Assembly (NCBI GenBank): GCA_949948895.1
Contig: CATLHE010000003.1
Location: 1 to 64,000 of the forward strand
Length of the DNA: 64,000 bases
Direction of reading: 5' to 3'
From: an uncultured Christensenella sp.
GTDB lineage: Bacteria > Bacillota > Clostridia > Christensenellales > Pumilibacteraceae
Shown here: positions 9,538 to 18,349 of the stretch, one piece after another
How positions within the stretch are numbered: position 1 is the first letter of the stretch
Layout: each line of letters starts with the position of its first letter
The notes under the pieces: model-generated
The model's input: the letters and a program-made list of their open reading frames with translations, nothing else
What the model was told of the DNA's origin: nothing
Databases searched by the model: none
Translations under genes and position numbers: made by a program

Positions 9538-10806
9538 ATGAACATTATTTATTCAATACTCGGCGTTTATGCGGCACTATGTGTTTTGGCTGTAATTTTG
9601 TATTTGCCAAAAATAAGACAATACTTATCGGCATTCAACAAGCCTAAGCATATGATTGCAAAAGAAAAAAGACGCATATCGCTCGTAATTCCTGCCCGTA
9701 ACGAAAGCGCTATTATCTCGGATTTGCTCGAATCTATCGCAAAACAAGAATATGATAAAAATTATTTCAGCGTTAATATTATAGTAAAAGAGCCGACGGA
9801 CCCGACTATCGGTATCGCAAAAAAATTCGGCGCTAACGTTTTTATTGTCGGTGATCAAAATTGCAAAGGGGCAGCTTTGGACGGCTATTTCCATGCAATC
9901 GGTAAAAAAGAATTTGAAAGTTATGAAGCTTTTGTTGTCGTCGATGCAGACGCCGTGCTTGCGCCCGACTACATGACCGAACTCAACAATGCTCTTGAAT
10001 ACGATAAGGACGTTTATAATACGAGAAAGCTCATAAAAAACTATCTCGGCGACAAAAAAACGCGTTCGTTCTGGTGCAATCTTTCGGCTCTTACATATCC
10101 GATTATAGATGATTTGGGCAACGCCTATCGCGGGAAAAGGAATATTCCGTTAAATCTCTGCGGGCAGGGCTTAATGGTGAGAAAGCGTGCTATTGCCAAA
10201 CTCGGCGGATGGCCTTACCGCAGCATGACGGAAGATTACGAGATGCGAATGGACGGCTATCTTAAAGGTCTTACCGGAATGTACTATCCGTACGCAAAAT
10301 TATACAGCGAAGAAGCCGTAACGTACAAGGAAGTTTATACGAGGCGTATGCGTTGGCTTACGGGTTATTCGCAATGTGATAAAAAGTATATGCACGATAT
10401 TAAGAAAAAAATTAAGACCGAAAAACCTTCATTTTCTTTGGTATTCGATATGCTTTGTTATAAAATAGCGCCGTCATTGTTCTTTGTGTCGACGATATTG
10501 ACTATTGTTTGCGGCTGCTTATTGACTTGGTGCTATTCTTCTTTGCAGATCGAAGCGTGGATCTATCTGGTATGCATTCCGCTCGCAGTACTGTATTCAT
10601 TACTTTTTGTTTATACTCTCATGGCAATGCTGTGTTACAGAGACGTGTTCAGAAAGATAACTTTCGGCGAAAAACTTGCAATGCTGTTTTTTCATCCTTT
10701 TTATCTGCTTCAATACGTGCCTATTTATGTTAAAAGCAGATTTAAGGCTGTAAAAGGTTTCGAATGGAAACAGACGGAGCGTGTAATTTATGAAAAGAAC
10801 GTTTAA
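9538..10806 (+). CDS. membrane glycosyltransferase, family 2
   Basis: Processive-type GT2 enzyme likely to build a surface polysaccharide or glycolipid from a nucleotide sugar. An N-terminal membrane segment lies at about 4-24. The catalytic domain shows LVIPARNES, VVDADAV (DxD, D136/D138), TED (231-233, catalytic base) and RRMRW (269-273, the QxxRW-type acceptor motif). Two or three membrane segments follow (about 300-385). This layout is that of hyaluronan/poly-GlcNAc synthase relatives; the sugar is unknown. It is the first gene of an AT-rich block and lies directly upstream of a two-component system, which may control it. Confidence 0.85.
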   Translation: MNIIYSILGVYAALCVLAVILYLPKIRQYLSAFNKPKHMIAKEKRRISLVIPARNESAIISDLLESIAKQEYDKNYFSVNIIVKEPTDPTIGIAKKFGANVFIVGDQNCKGAALDGYFHAIGKKEFESYEAFVVVDADAVLAPDYMTELNNALEYDKDVYNTRKLIKNYLGDKKTRSFWCNLSALTYPIIDDLGNAYRGKRNIPLNLCGQGLMVRKRAIAKLGGWPYRSMTEDYEMRMDGYLKGLTGMYYPYAKLYSEEAVTYKEVYTRRMRWLTGYSQCDKKYMHDIKKKIKTEKPSFSLVFDMLCYKIAPSLFFVSTILTIVCGCLLTWCYSSLQIEAWIYLVCIPLAVLYSLLFVYTLMAMLCYRDVFRKITFGEKLAMLFFHPFYLLQYVPIYVKSRFKAVKGFEWKQTERVIYEKNV

Positions 10807-10814
10807 TCCATAAC

Positions 10815-10843
10815 TTGATTTAATGATCGAATTTTGATATAAT
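10815..10843 (+). promoter_or_regulatory. promoter of the two-component system
   Basis: TTGATT (10815-10820), 17-bp spacer, TATAAT (10838-10843). Transcription is expected to start near 10850, which favours the second ATG (10871) as the true start of the regulator. Confidence 0.7.
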
Positions 10844-10870
10844 GGAGAAAAAATAATGTCGGAGAAAGTT

Positions 10871-11542
10871 ATGAATAACGTTCTCGTTGTTGAAGATGAC
10901 GAAAAAATGAACAGTATTCTATGTTCGCATCTCAACAAAAACGGCTATCATGCAGTCGGTTGCGTCAATCCGGTCGAAGCGTATGATTTGTTATACGGAT
11001 CGCAGTTTGATATGATTATATCCGACATTATGATGCCGCAGGTCGACGGCTTCGAGTTCGCCGAAAACATACGGGAAGCTAATAAAGATATTCCTATTCT
11101 GTTTATTACTTCGCTTGACGATTTCCGATCTAAACAGAAAGGATTTAGGGCGGGAATAGACGACTATATGGTAAAGCCCGTTGATTTGGACGAAGTGCTT
11201 TTGCGAATAGCCGCGCTTTTGCGCCGTGCAAAAATCAATTCTTCTAACGAGCTTATTGTAGGCGACGTTAAACTTATCAAAGATGAAATGACGGTTTATG
11301 TTAACGGCAAAGAAACGCCTGTGATGCCGAGAGAGTTTCAAATACTTTACAAACTGCTATCTTATCCTAAAAAAATATTTACCCGTAGCGAACTGGTAGA
11401 CGAATATTGGGGTATGGAAGGCGACACGGGTTTAAGAACGGTTGACGTTTATGTTACGAAATTACGCAAAGTATTTTCCGATTGTAATAGTTTTGAAATA
11501 GTAACCGTTCACGGATTTGGTTATAAGGCGGTTCTGAAATGA
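10871..11542 (+). CDS. OmpR-family response regulator
   Basis: DNA-binding regulator phosphorylated by the kinase encoded next to it. The receiver domain has acidic residues VVEDD at the N-terminus, phospho-acceptor D52 (ISDIMMP) and K101 (MVKP). The C-terminal winged helix contains MPREFQILYKLL and VHGFGYKAV. The ATG at 10871 was chosen over 10856 because GGAG lies 6 nt before it and because 10856 would leave almost no leader; the protein then starts MNNVLVVEDD, the family norm. Its stop overlaps the kinase start by ATGA. Confidence 0.93.
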   Translation: MNNVLVVEDDEKMNSILCSHLNKNGYHAVGCVNPVEAYDLLYGSQFDMIISDIMMPQVDGFEFAENIREANKDIPILFITSLDDFRSKQKGFRAGIDDYMVKPVDLDEVLLRIAALLRRAKINSSNELIVGDVKLIKDEMTVYVNGKETPVMPREFQILYKLLSYPKKIFTRSELVDEYWGMEGDTGLRTVDVYVTKLRKVFSDCNSFEIVTVHGFGYKAVLK

Positions 11543-12582
11543 AACCGCAAAAAGATAAGCGCATAAACGCACCGTTGATTTCTTGGAAGTTTTATCTTGT
11601 GATCATTGCGATATTGGTATTTATAGCGGCTGACGAAGCAATTATCGTATGGTATTGCAGAGATTATTTTGATAGTTTAATACCGCTTTTGGTTTGGTGG
11701 ATAGTTATGTCAAGCGTACTGTTTACCGTTGCAATCGCACTTGCCCGAAAGTTTGTATGGAATAAGCCGATAACAAAATTATCCGAAGCGGCGAAAAAAG
11801 TTACGGAAGGCGACTATTCGGTTCAAGTGCCATCCATGAGAAAAGACGGAAAAAAGGACGAGGCGGAAGTACTGATAGAAGATTTTAATACAATGGTAAG
11901 AGAGCTTGCGAGCACCGAAATATTAAAGAGTGATTTTATCTCAAATGTTTCTCACGAAATAAAATCGCCGCTTGCCATAATACAGAGTTATGTGCAAACA
12001 TTGAAATCGTCCGATCTTTCCAAAACCGAACGGGCGAAATATCTCGAAACGATAATGCTTGCCACTAAAAAACTCAATGCAATGATTGTAAATATTCTCA
12101 AACTGAACAAACTTGAAAATCAAAGCATTGTTTCCAACGCAACCGATTATCAGCTTGGTGAACAGTTAAGGCAATGCGCTTTGGGATTTATGGAACTTTG
12201 GGAAAGCAAAGAAATACACTTTGAAATCGACGTGTGCGACGTAACGGTTCATCATGACGCTACGCTTTTGGAACTTGTATGGAATAATCTTTTGTCGAAT
12301 GCGATAAAGTTTACCGGAAATGGCGGTACTATATCATTAACGTCGAAAGAACAAGACGGGGTTGTTTTTGTTGCCGTAAAAGACAGCGGTTGCGGTATGA
12401 GCGAAGAAACGGTTAAAAGAATTTACGATAAATTTTATCAGGGCGATACTTCCCACTCAACCGAAGGTAACGGACTTGGGATGGCGATGGTCAAAAAGGT
12501 GTTGGAACTCGAAAACGGAGAAATTTGTGTAAATAGCAAAGTCGGGGCCGGAACTGAATTTATTGTTAGATTACCTATATAA
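11539..12582 (+). CDS. sensor histidine kinase, small-loop (intramembrane-sensing) type
   Basis: Membrane kinase paired with the preceding regulator. Two membrane helices (about 15-38 and 47-69) are joined by a loop of only about ten residues, so it probably senses within the membrane or through a partner. A HAMP-like segment (about 75-125) is followed by the HisKA box NVSHEIKSP with phospho-acceptor H139. The HATPase domain carries the N box WNNLLSNAIKF, the G1 box KDSGCGM and the G2 box GNGLGMAM. The signal is unknown; small-loop kinases in Bacillota often respond to cell-envelope stress, and the upstream glycosyltransferase fits that. Confidence 0.92.
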   Translation: MKPQKDKRINAPLISWKFYLVIIAILVFIAADEAIIVWYCRDYFDSLIPLLVWWIVMSSVLFTVAIALARKFVWNKPITKLSEAAKKVTEGDYSVQVPSMRKDGKKDEAEVLIEDFNTMVRELASTEILKSDFISNVSHEIKSPLAIIQSYVQTLKSSDLSKTERAKYLETIMLATKKLNAMIVNILKLNKLENQSIVSNATDYQLGEQLRQCALGFMELWESKEIHFEIDVCDVTVHHDATLLELVWNNLLSNAIKFTGNGGTISLTSKEQDGVVFVAVKDSGCGMSEETVKRIYDKFYQGDTSHSTEGNGLGMAMVKKVLELENGEICVNSKVGAGTEFIVRLPI

Positions 12583-12598
12583 TACGACAGGTAATATA

Positions 12599-12634
12599 AG
12601 CAAATCGGGAATCGTTTGATTTCCGATTTGCTTT
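12599..12634. terminator. bidirectional terminator between convergent genes
   Basis: AGCAAATCGG (12599-12608) pairs with CCGATTTGCT (12623-12632), with a further GAA/TTC step and T/A runs on both sides. It lies between the kinase and the convergent HxlR gene. Confidence 0.75.
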
Positions 12635-13007
12635 ATCTGTAATTGCATTTTTGGCATTGTACAAGCGTGTGTTCGCAATCTTCGTTATAGAAAATGCCTG
12701 CCCACTTGCATATGCTTTGTAAAATGGGAACGATGGAACATCCCTTTTCCGTCAAACTATATTCTACATGCGGTGGTATTTCATCAAAAGATCTACGCTC
12801 TACGATTTCGTCTTTGATCAGTTCTTTAAGGGTGGAAGCAAGAACTGCGTCGGTGATATTTGCCATCTCTTTTCTCAATTCGCTATATCGTAAAGTTTGC
12901 ATTTCGGCAAGCACGCAGATAATACGCGATTTCCATTTCCCGCCGAATATTTCCAAACCGTATTCCAACGGACAGCGAATATCTTTTTCGAGTTTGGGCT
13001 GATACAT
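12633..13007 (-). CDS. HxlR-family transcriptional regulator
   Basis: Small winged-helix regulator, 124 residues. It shows the family signature CPLEYGLEIFGGKWKS near the N-terminus, LRYSELRKEM, LKELIKDEIVER and the wing PPHVEYSLTEKG. The start at 13007 was chosen because AAGGAG (complement of 13017-13022) lies 9 nt before it. The C-terminus has three Cys (CEHTLVQCQKC), possibly a metal or redox site, which is not a general family feature. It is divergent from a small monooxygenase-like gene, a common arrangement in which an HxlR regulator controls a stress or detoxification gene. Confidence 0.88.
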   Translation of the reverse strand: MYQPKLEKDIRCPLEYGLEIFGGKWKSRIICVLAEMQTLRYSELRKEMANITDAVLASTLKELIKDEIVERRSFDEIPPHVEYSLTEKGCSIVPILQSICKWAGIFYNEDCEHTLVQCQKCNYR

Positions 13008-13036
13008 ATTTATCATCTCCTTTTGTGATTGATAAA

Positions 13037-13065
13037 AGTATAGCAAAACGCTTTTTATAAAGCAA
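13037..13065 (-). promoter_or_regulatory. promoter of the HxlR regulator
   Basis: Read on the minus strand: TTGCTT (complement of 13060-13065), 17-bp spacer, TATACT (complement of 13037-13042). Two copies of a CTAATAAA motif at 13070-13077 and 13088-13095 lie just upstream and may be regulator sites. Confidence 0.65.
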
Positions 13066-13131
13066 GTTGCTAATAAAATAAATAGTTACTAATAAATTTC
13101 TTTAAATATCCTCAAATCTAAGTCGATTGAT

Positions 13132-13159
13132 TATAATGAATTTACTCGATGAGAGTAAA
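13132..13159 (+). promoter_or_regulatory. -10 box with adjoining inverted repeat, likely HxlR operator
   Basis: TATAAT at 13132-13137 is followed 3 nt later by TTTACTC (13141-13147) and GAGTAAA (13153-13159), an inverted repeat across the expected transcription start of the monooxygenase-like gene. The position suits repression. No good -35 box is visible, which would also suit a regulated promoter. Confidence 0.5.
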
Positions 13160-13182
13160 TAAAAATTTCAGGAGAATCAAAA

Positions 13183-13473
13183 ATGCAAGTGAAAGCTTAT
13201 CTCGAAATCACGATGAAAATCGACGACGCCAACCGTCCCGCCGCAGCAAAAGTCTATACCGACTATCGTACGCCTTTCCTCAAAGAAATTAAAGGCGCAC
13301 TTACAAAAGAACTTTTAATCAGAGAAGAAGACGTGCAAGTTCTTCACGGTTTTGACAGCGCAGAACATGCTGCCGCATATCTTGAAAGTGATATGTTCAA
13401 GAACGACGTGTTTGTCAGATTGAAGCCGCTTTGGAGCGCGCCCCCGGAAGTTAAAATATATACGGTCGCTTAA
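13183..13473 (+). CDS. small dimeric alpha/beta-barrel protein (ABM/stress-response-like)
   Basis: 96 residues with the beta-alpha-beta pattern of the antibiotic-biosynthesis-monooxygenase or heme-degrading dimeric ferredoxin-like fold: MQVKAYLEITMKID strand, DYRTPFLKEIKG helix, VQVLHGFDSAEHAAAYLES, and FVRLKPLW. A role in oxidation of a small quinone or electrophile is possible but not shown. AGGAG lies before the ATG. It is divergent from an HxlR gene that probably controls it. It ends in a perfect terminator and closes the AT-rich block. Confidence 0.6.
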   Translation: MQVKAYLEITMKIDDANRPAAAKVYTDYRTPFLKEIKGALTKELLIREEDVQVLHGFDSAEHAAAYLESDMFKNDVFVRLKPLWSAPPEVKIYTVA

Positions 13474-13479
13474 AAGAAA

Positions 13480-13515
13480 ACTGAAAAAACGAAGCTTATG
13501 CTTCGTTTTTTCAGT
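13480..13515. terminator. perfect 16-bp bidirectional terminator
   Basis: 13480-13495 and 13500-13515 are perfectly complementary around a TTAT loop, with A and T runs inside the stem. The right arm contains the stop codon of the convergent membrane-protein gene. Confidence 0.9.
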
Positions 13516-14272
13516 TGTTGTGCGCTCTTATGGCTTTTACGATATTGAATATCGAAGCCGTCACGAAAAGTGTCGCGGCGATACCCGCGCACACTGTAGT
13601 CACTATGGAAAACCGCGTTAGCCATGCCACAAAAAACAGCATAGCCGAAAGCACGAGATACCGCGCTATCTTGTCTTTTCCGAGCGCGCCGCTAAACACT
13701 ATAAGCCTGCCGCCGCGCGACGCTTTATCGAAACGGCGCACGGGAAGGGCGTCGAGCGACGCGTACAGTCGGTAAACGTCGTCGCCGTGCACGGCGCGGT
13801 ACTTGACACCGTCGGGCGGAGCGAACGCGGGCGGCGGGACTTTGCAAAACAACACTATATCGCGCTTGCCGTAATGCGCAGCGCGCGATACCATTCGCGC
13901 AAGCGCTTTGTCGGTAGGCGGGGTGTCGAACGCGAAAAACGCGGCGGTCTTACCGCAGTAAAGCGCGTCGCCGTGCCGCTCCGAGGTAACGCCGCGCGCC
14001 GATAAGCCTTTACTCAAAAGCCTTGCGGGCGCGCGTTCGTTTTCGTACAGGAAATCGTAAAACATCTCGTCTGCGGCGCGGGAGACCTCTGCCAAGCCGT
14101 CGCGCTTTTTCGCAAGCATGCTCGTTATCAAAAACAGCGAGAAAGTGACGGCGCTCGCAGTCGCCGCGGCAAGGTACAGCGGCAGATAGTATCTGAGCAC
14201 GGCAGTCGCCGCAATAAACAGCAAAGCCGCGCCGAGCGTTCTGTCCGTAAATTTTGCGAATTTGCTTTTCAT
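13511..14272 (-). CDS. membrane protein of unknown function
   Basis: 253 residues, no family recognised. Hydrophobic segments lie at about 13-30 and 33-52 and again at about 200-217 and 220-240, so four membrane helices in two pairs enclose a soluble domain of about 140 residues. That domain contains FYDFLYENERAP, GKTAAFFAFDTPPTDKAL, RDIVLFCKVPP and KASRGGRLIVFSG, and looks like a small alpha/beta domain on the cytoplasmic side. The gene is divergent from the Sua5 gene, whose promoter overlaps its start. Confidence 0.6.
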   Translation of the reverse strand: MKSKFAKFTDRTLGAALLFIAATAVLRYYLPLYLAAATASAVTFSLFLITSMLAKKRDGLAEVSRAADEMFYDFLYENERAPARLLSKGLSARGVTSERHGDALYCGKTAAFFAFDTPPTDKALARMVSRAAHYGKRDIVLFCKVPPPAFAPPDGVKYRAVHGDDVYRLYASLDALPVRRFDKASRGGRLIVFSGALGKDKIARYLVLSAMLFFVAWLTRFSIVTTVCAGIAATLFVTASIFNIVKAIRAHNN

Positions 14273-14274
14273 GC

Positions 14275-14304
14275 TTGTAATTATCGGACAAGTGTGCTAA
14301 AATT
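14275..14304 (+). promoter_or_regulatory. promoter of the Sua5-phosphatase operon
   Basis: TTGTAA (14275-14280), 18-bp spacer, TAAAAT (14299-14304), followed by a leader of about 115 nt to the GTG start. It lies between two divergent genes. Confidence 0.55.
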
Positions 14305-14424
14305 AAACATACGGCGATAGGAGTCGCGAGGCAAGCAAAGTCTTGTCGTACGCCGATACTATGTGAGCCGTATATGCGCACGGGGCTGACGCCCGAATCA
14401 AAAGACAAACGTCGGAGAAAAATC

Positions 14425-15408
14425 GTGGCTACGCAAATACTAAAACCTACTACCGAAAACATAGTTAAATGCGCGAACACGCTCAAAGCGGGCGGGCTCG
14501 TGGCGTTCCCGACCGAAACGGTATACGCGCTCGGCGCGGTAGCTACCGACGCCGCGGCGGTGGAAAAGGTGTATGCGGTCAAATCCCGACCGCACGACAA
14601 ACCGCTTATAGTGGCGGTATCTAACGTGTCCGAAATAGACGGCGTAGCTGTAAACATTCCCGACAAGGCGCGGACGCTCATGAAAAAGTTTATGCCGGGC
14701 GCGCTGACTCTGCTCTTGGACAGAGCCGATTGCATTCCCGATATAGTCACTGCGGGAGCGCGTACCGTTGCGGTGAGGATACCCGATAACGCGATAGCGC
14801 TCAAACTGCTCGAAATAGTAGGCAAGCCGATAGTCGTGCCCAGCGCGAACACTTCGGACAAACCGAGCCCGACGCTTGCCGATCACGTTTTGACCGATCT
14901 CGACGGCAAGATAGATTACATACTCGACGGCGGCGCGTCGGAGATAGGCATAGAATCGACTATAATCGATACGCGCGTCGGTCCGCCGCTGATACTGCGC
15001 GGCGGCGGTATTTCTGCGGACAGGATCACGGCAGAGATAGGCGAGGTAGAGTTCAAACGCGAAAAACCGATCATGTCGTCAGCGTATTCGCCCAACGCCG
15101 AAGTGCTGTTTTCGGCATATTACGACGGCATGGCGGCAAACATCTGCGCAAAGTACGACGCGCTTACGGCGCGCGGAAATAAAACGGTGATAATCTGCCT
15201 TGCGTCCAACATAAGCGCGTACGGCAATCGTAACGTGTTTATAGCGGGTTCGTCGTACGAGGACTATGCGCACAACCTGTTTGCGCTATTGCGCCGCGCC
15301 GATGCGGAACATTACGACACGGTAATAGCGGAAGGCGTGCGCTCCGAAGGTATAGGCGCGTCCATAATAAACAGATTGGTAAGGGCGAGCGGCGGGCTTA
15401 TAATCTGA
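14425..15408 (+). CDS. L-threonylcarbamoyladenylate synthase, Sua5 type
   Basis: Makes threonylcarbamoyl-AMP from Thr, bicarbonate and ATP for the t6A37 modification of tRNA. The YrdC domain (about residues 10-195) shows GGLVAFPTETVYALGA, KSRPHDKPL, PGALTLLL, VAVRIPDN, PSANTSDKPSPT and IESTIID. A C-terminal Sua5 domain (about 225-327) is present, but the linker usually ending in KYxHYxP is altered (IMSSAYSPNA). GTG at 14425 was chosen since GGAG lies 7 nt before it; an upstream ATG at 14374 has no ribosome site. Sua5 followed by an LMW phosphatase is the ywlC-ywlE order of Bacillus; rpiB, third there, lies 5 kb away here. Confidence 0.92.
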   Translation: MATQILKPTTENIVKCANTLKAGGLVAFPTETVYALGAVATDAAAVEKVYAVKSRPHDKPLIVAVSNVSEIDGVAVNIPDKARTLMKKFMPGALTLLLDRADCIPDIVTAGARTVAVRIPDNAIALKLLEIVGKPIVVPSANTSDKPSPTLADHVLTDLDGKIDYILDGGASEIGIESTIIDTRVGPPLILRGGGISADRITAEIGEVEFKREKPIMSSAYSPNAEVLFSAYYDGMAANICAKYDALTARGNKTVIICLASNISAYGNRNVFIAGSSYEDYAHNLFALLRRADAEHYDTVIAEGVRSEGIGASIINRLVRASGGLII

Positions 15409-15474
15409 CGTGAAGCCGAGCCGCAGTTACGCCTATAATAAAAAAGATACCGTACCGCAAGAGTCGGAGAAAAT

Positions 15475-15960
15475 ATGGATAAGAACAAAAAAGCAAAACT
15501 CAATATTGTGTTTGTGTGCACGGGCAACACATGCCGTTCGCCCATGGCGGAGTATATGTTTAAAGCGTACCTCAAAGCAAAAAAACGCTACCGCGATTTT
15601 TCGGTGACAAGCGCGGGGCTGTATGCGCGCCGCGGCGACGTTTTGAGCGCGACGGCGCACGAGGCGCTGACAGAGCTAGACGTGCCGCACGATCAAAACC
15701 GCAAAGCCCGCCCGTTCACATTGCAAATGGCTGACGACAGCGACGCGGTGTTTGCCATGACGGAGGACCATGCGCAAATGTGCGGCGACGTGGAAAACGT
15801 GTATTCGTTCGATTCTATAATAGGGAGTGCGGTGGACGACCCGTTCGGCAGAGATATAGACAGCTACCGCGAAACGGCAAAGCAGATACGTTCGGCGTTC
15901 GACGCCATACTCGAGATCTGCGATAAACTGCTCAAAGCCAAACGCGAAAACGCGGAATAG
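15475..15960 (+). CDS. low-molecular-weight protein tyrosine/arginine phosphatase
   Basis: Cytoplasmic phosphatase of 161 residues. The P-loop CTGNTCR gives nucleophile C15 and R21, and the general acid is the Asp of DDPFG in the C-terminal third. In Bacillus the neighbour of Sua5, YwlE, is a protein-arginine phosphatase; the Thr after the nucleophilic Cys (CTGNTCRS) matches that arginine-specific group, so a phospho-arginine role is plausible. GGAG lies before the ATG. It is co-transcribed with the Sua5 gene (66-nt gap). Confidence 0.9.
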   Translation: MDKNKKAKLNIVFVCTGNTCRSPMAEYMFKAYLKAKKRYRDFSVTSAGLYARRGDVLSATAHEALTELDVPHDQNRKARPFTLQMADDSDAVFAMTEDHAQMCGDVENVYSFDSIIGSAVDDPFGRDIDSYRETAKQIRSAFDAILEICDKLLKAKRENAE

Positions 15961-15991
15961 CTCAACAATAAAAATTTGCTAAAATAAAATT

Positions 15992-16030
15992 AAAGCGGCG
16001 CGTCTCTATTGAAGATTGCGCCGCTTTTTT
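15992..16030. terminator. bidirectional terminator between phosphatase gene and phoU
   Basis: AAAGCGGCGC (15992-16001) pairs with GCGCCGCTTT (16018-16027) and a TTTTTT run follows. The two flanking genes converge on it. Confidence 0.88.
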
Positions 16031-16041
16031 CATGTTTGATA

Positions 16042-16695
16042 TTAACCGACTTTATGACTGCCCGTTATGGCATACTCGACCCATTCGCCTATATTGACCG
16101 CGTGGTCGGAAATGCGTTCCAAATACTTGGCTATCATCATAAACAGTATCGCTTGATCGACGTTGTTTTTGTCTTTTTGGATAAGCGCGACGAGGTCGCT
16201 TTTTATAACGCCGAACAAAGCGTCCACTCTGTCGTCGCGGTCGTCGAGCGCTCGGGCGAGTTCCCGATCTTTGTTGATGAGACTGAGGACGCTGTCTTTT
16301 ACCATCAACGCGGCGAGCTTTGCCATCTCTTTGATGTGCGTCGGCTCTTTTATAAACCGTTCGTCTCCGAACTGAAGCGCGAGTTCCGATATGTCTGCGG
16401 CTTGGTCGGCAATGCGTTCGAGATCGGTTATCATTTTCAGCGTCGCGCTCACTTCTCTGAAATCGCTTGCCACGGGGTGCTCCAATAAAAGTATTTTCAG
16501 ACAGTCCTGTTCTATCTCATGCTCGATGCCGTCGATGCGCTTGTCGTCGCGGATGACCTCTTTTGCGAGATCGTCGTTGCGCGTGATGAGCGAATCGATA
16601 GAGCGCTCTATCGCCGTCTCGACGCTTCGGCACATGGCTATCAACTTGTTATAAACGGAATTAAGTTCCGTTTCGTACTTAACTCGGATACTCAT
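16042..16695 (-). CDS. phoU: phosphate uptake regulator PhoU
   Basis: Cytoplasmic helical protein that links the Pst transporter to the Pho two-component system and restrains phosphate uptake. 217 residues in two three-helix repeats; repeats of the metal-binding type are visible as DLERIADQAADIS near residue 80-92 and YLERISDHAVNIGE near the C-terminus. The start MSIRVKYETE at 16695 was chosen: it matches the family N-terminus, and the longer frame upstream would run into pstB. Last gene of the pst operon, 32 nt after pstB. Confidence 0.93.
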   Translation of the reverse strand: MSIRVKYETELNSVYNKLIAMCRSVETAIERSIDSLITRNDDLAKEVIRDDKRIDGIEHEIEQDCLKILLLEHPVASDFREVSATLKMITDLERIADQAADISELALQFGDERFIKEPTHIKEMAKLAALMVKDSVLSLINKDRELARALDDRDDRVDALFGVIKSDLVALIQKDKNNVDQAILFMMIAKYLERISDHAVNIGEWVEYAITGSHKVG

Positions 16696-16727
16696 AGATA
16701 TATTAGCTCCTTTAAATAAAATGTTTA

Positions 16728-17498
16728 TCAGCCGAACCGACCGGTAATGTAGTTTTCGGTGCGTCGGTCTTTCGGCGTGGTGAACAGCGTTTCCGTCTCG
16801 GCGTATTCTATAAGCTCGCCCAAATAAAAGAACGCTGTCTTGTCGGCTATCCGCGTAGCCTGCTGCATGTTGTGCGTTACTATGACTATCGTAAGCTCGG
16901 TTTTGAGTTCGCTCATAAGATCTTCGATCTTGCCCGTCGAGATCGGATCGAGCGCGCTTGTCGGCTCGTCCATCAAAAGTATCTTGGGCTCTGCCGCGAG
17001 CGCGCGGGCTATACAAAGCCGCTGCTGCTGCCCGCCCGAAAGCCCCAAGGCGCTCTTTTTCAGGCGGTCTTTGAGGTCGTCCCAAATGCTCGCGCGGCGA
17101 AGACTTTTTTCTACGATCTCGTCGAGTTCGGATCTTTTCTTTATGCCGAACGTGCGCGGTGCAAAGGCAATATTGTCATACACGCTCATGGGGAAGGGGT
17201 TGGGCTTTTGAAACACCATGCCCACGTTCTTACGCAAGAGATTGACGTCCGTATCTTTTGCGTAAATATCCACGCCGCCGATAATAAACCTACCTTCTAT
17301 GCGGCAGTTCTCAACCAAATCGTTCATACGGTTGAGAGTCTTTAAAAAAGTGCTTTTGCCGCAGCCCGACGGACCTATGAACGCCGTTATTTCACGTTCG
17401 GCTATTTCCATATCGATATTTTTCAGGGCTTGGAGTTCTCCGTACCATAGGTTGCAACCCGTTACCGATATACCCAATTCCGTATCGAATTCTTTCAT
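16728..17498 (-). CDS. pstB: phosphate ABC transporter ATP-binding protein
   Basis: ATPase that powers phosphate import through PstC and PstA. It shows Walker [11 protein letters not shown]-loop [15 protein letters not shown], signature LSGGQQQRL, Walker [13 protein letters not shown] and the switch His in IVTHNMQQ. The PNPFP sequence after the Q-loop is diagnostic for PstB. 256 residues, normal. Its ATG overlaps the stop of pstA (ATGA) and GGAG precedes it. Confidence 0.97.
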   Translation of the reverse strand: MKEFDTELGISVTGCNLWYGELQALKNIDMEIAEREITAFIGPSGCGKSTFLKTLNRMNDLVENCRIEGRFIIGGVDIYAKDTDVNLLRKNVGMVFQKPNPFPMSVYDNIAFAPRTFGIKKRSELDEIVEKSLRRASIWDDLKDRLKKSALGLSGGQQQRLCIARALAAEPKILLMDEPTSALDPISTGKIEDLMSELKTELTIVIVTHNMQQATRIADKTAFFYLGELIEYAETETLFTTPKDRRTENYITGRFG

Positions 17499-18349
17499 GC
17501 GTTATCTCCGTATTTTTTTCGTATAAGTTTGCCGCAGAGCGCTGCAAGCAGATTGAGCGCGAGCACAAACAGCAGGAGCACGACGGCTGTCGCCGCCGCC
17601 TCGTCGGGTTTGCCGAAATTGGCAAAGTAGTAGATGTCGAGCGCTAGACTCGTGCCGGGCTCTGTCAAAGCCGCGGGGATCTTGTTTACGACCATTCCTA
17701 CGGTGAGTATGAGTACCGCGCTTTCCGAAACGACTCTGCCTACGGCAAGAACGACGCTCGTCACGATACCGCTCGAAGCCGACGGCAGAGTGACCTTGAA
17801 AATAGTTCTGACCTTGCTCGCGCCGAGAGCGAGCGCGCCTTCGCGATAGCTGTCGGGAACGGACAAAAGACTTTCTTCGGTAGAGCGCACGATAGTGGGC
17901 AATATCATAACGGCAAGGGTGATGCCGCCGCCCCACATGGAATATCCCCAGCTGAGCGCGACGACAAAAACAAGATAGCCGAATAGCCCGTAAACTATGG
18001 ACGGTATGGCGGCGAGCGTTTCGACGGTTAGCCGTATCAGTCTTACAAGCTTTCCTTTGCCGCGCATGTATTCCACTAGAAAAACTGCGGTAAAGATACC
18101 GAGCGGCACGGCGAGAAGGATAGACACCGCTACGAGCCTGAGCGTCCCCAAAAACGCGGGAAGTATCGTGTCGCCGTCCTTGGGATCGCCAAATAGCAGT
18201 TGCAAGGAAATATGACCTGTGCCCCGAATCATAACGAACAATATTACGCCGACGAGAGCGGTCAACGCGATACCGCAGCAGATATACGACGATATTTTAA
18301 GCGATGAGTAAAAGCCCTTATTTATTTTTGCTTTTGTTTGATTTTTCAC
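17495..18349 (-). CDS. pstA: phosphate ABC transporter permease PstA
   Basis: Inner permease subunit of the phosphate importer. 284 residues with six predicted membrane segments. The EAA-type cytoplasmic loop [19 protein letters not shown] marks the contact with PstB. It starts with GTG at 18349, about 7 nt after GGAGCGG, and overlaps the end of pstC by 32 nt. Confidence 0.95.
   Translation of the reverse strand: MKNQTKAKINKGFYSSLKISSYICCGIALTALVGVILFVMIRGTGHISLQLLFGDPKDGDTILPAFLGTLRLVAVSILLAVPLGIFTAVFLVEYMRGKGKLVRLIRLTVETLAAIPSIVYGLFGYLVFVVALSWGYSMWGGGITLAVMILPTIVRSTEESLLSVPDSYREGALALGASKVRTIFKVTLPSASSGIVTSVVLAVGRVVSESAVLILTVGMVVNKIPAALTEPGTSLALDIYYFANFGKPDEAAATAVVLLLFVLALNLLAALCGKLIRKKYGDNA

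Noticed and set aside
10856..10870. Response regulator start at the first ATG (10856)
   Set aside because: The -10 box ends at 10843, leaving almost no leader, while the ATG at 10871 has a good GGAG and gives the normal family N-terminus.
16696..17085. PhoU N-terminal extension of 130 residues
   Set aside because: The open frame upstream of MSIRV lies opposite and within pstB and has no homology to PhoU; PhoU normally starts at the chosen ATG.
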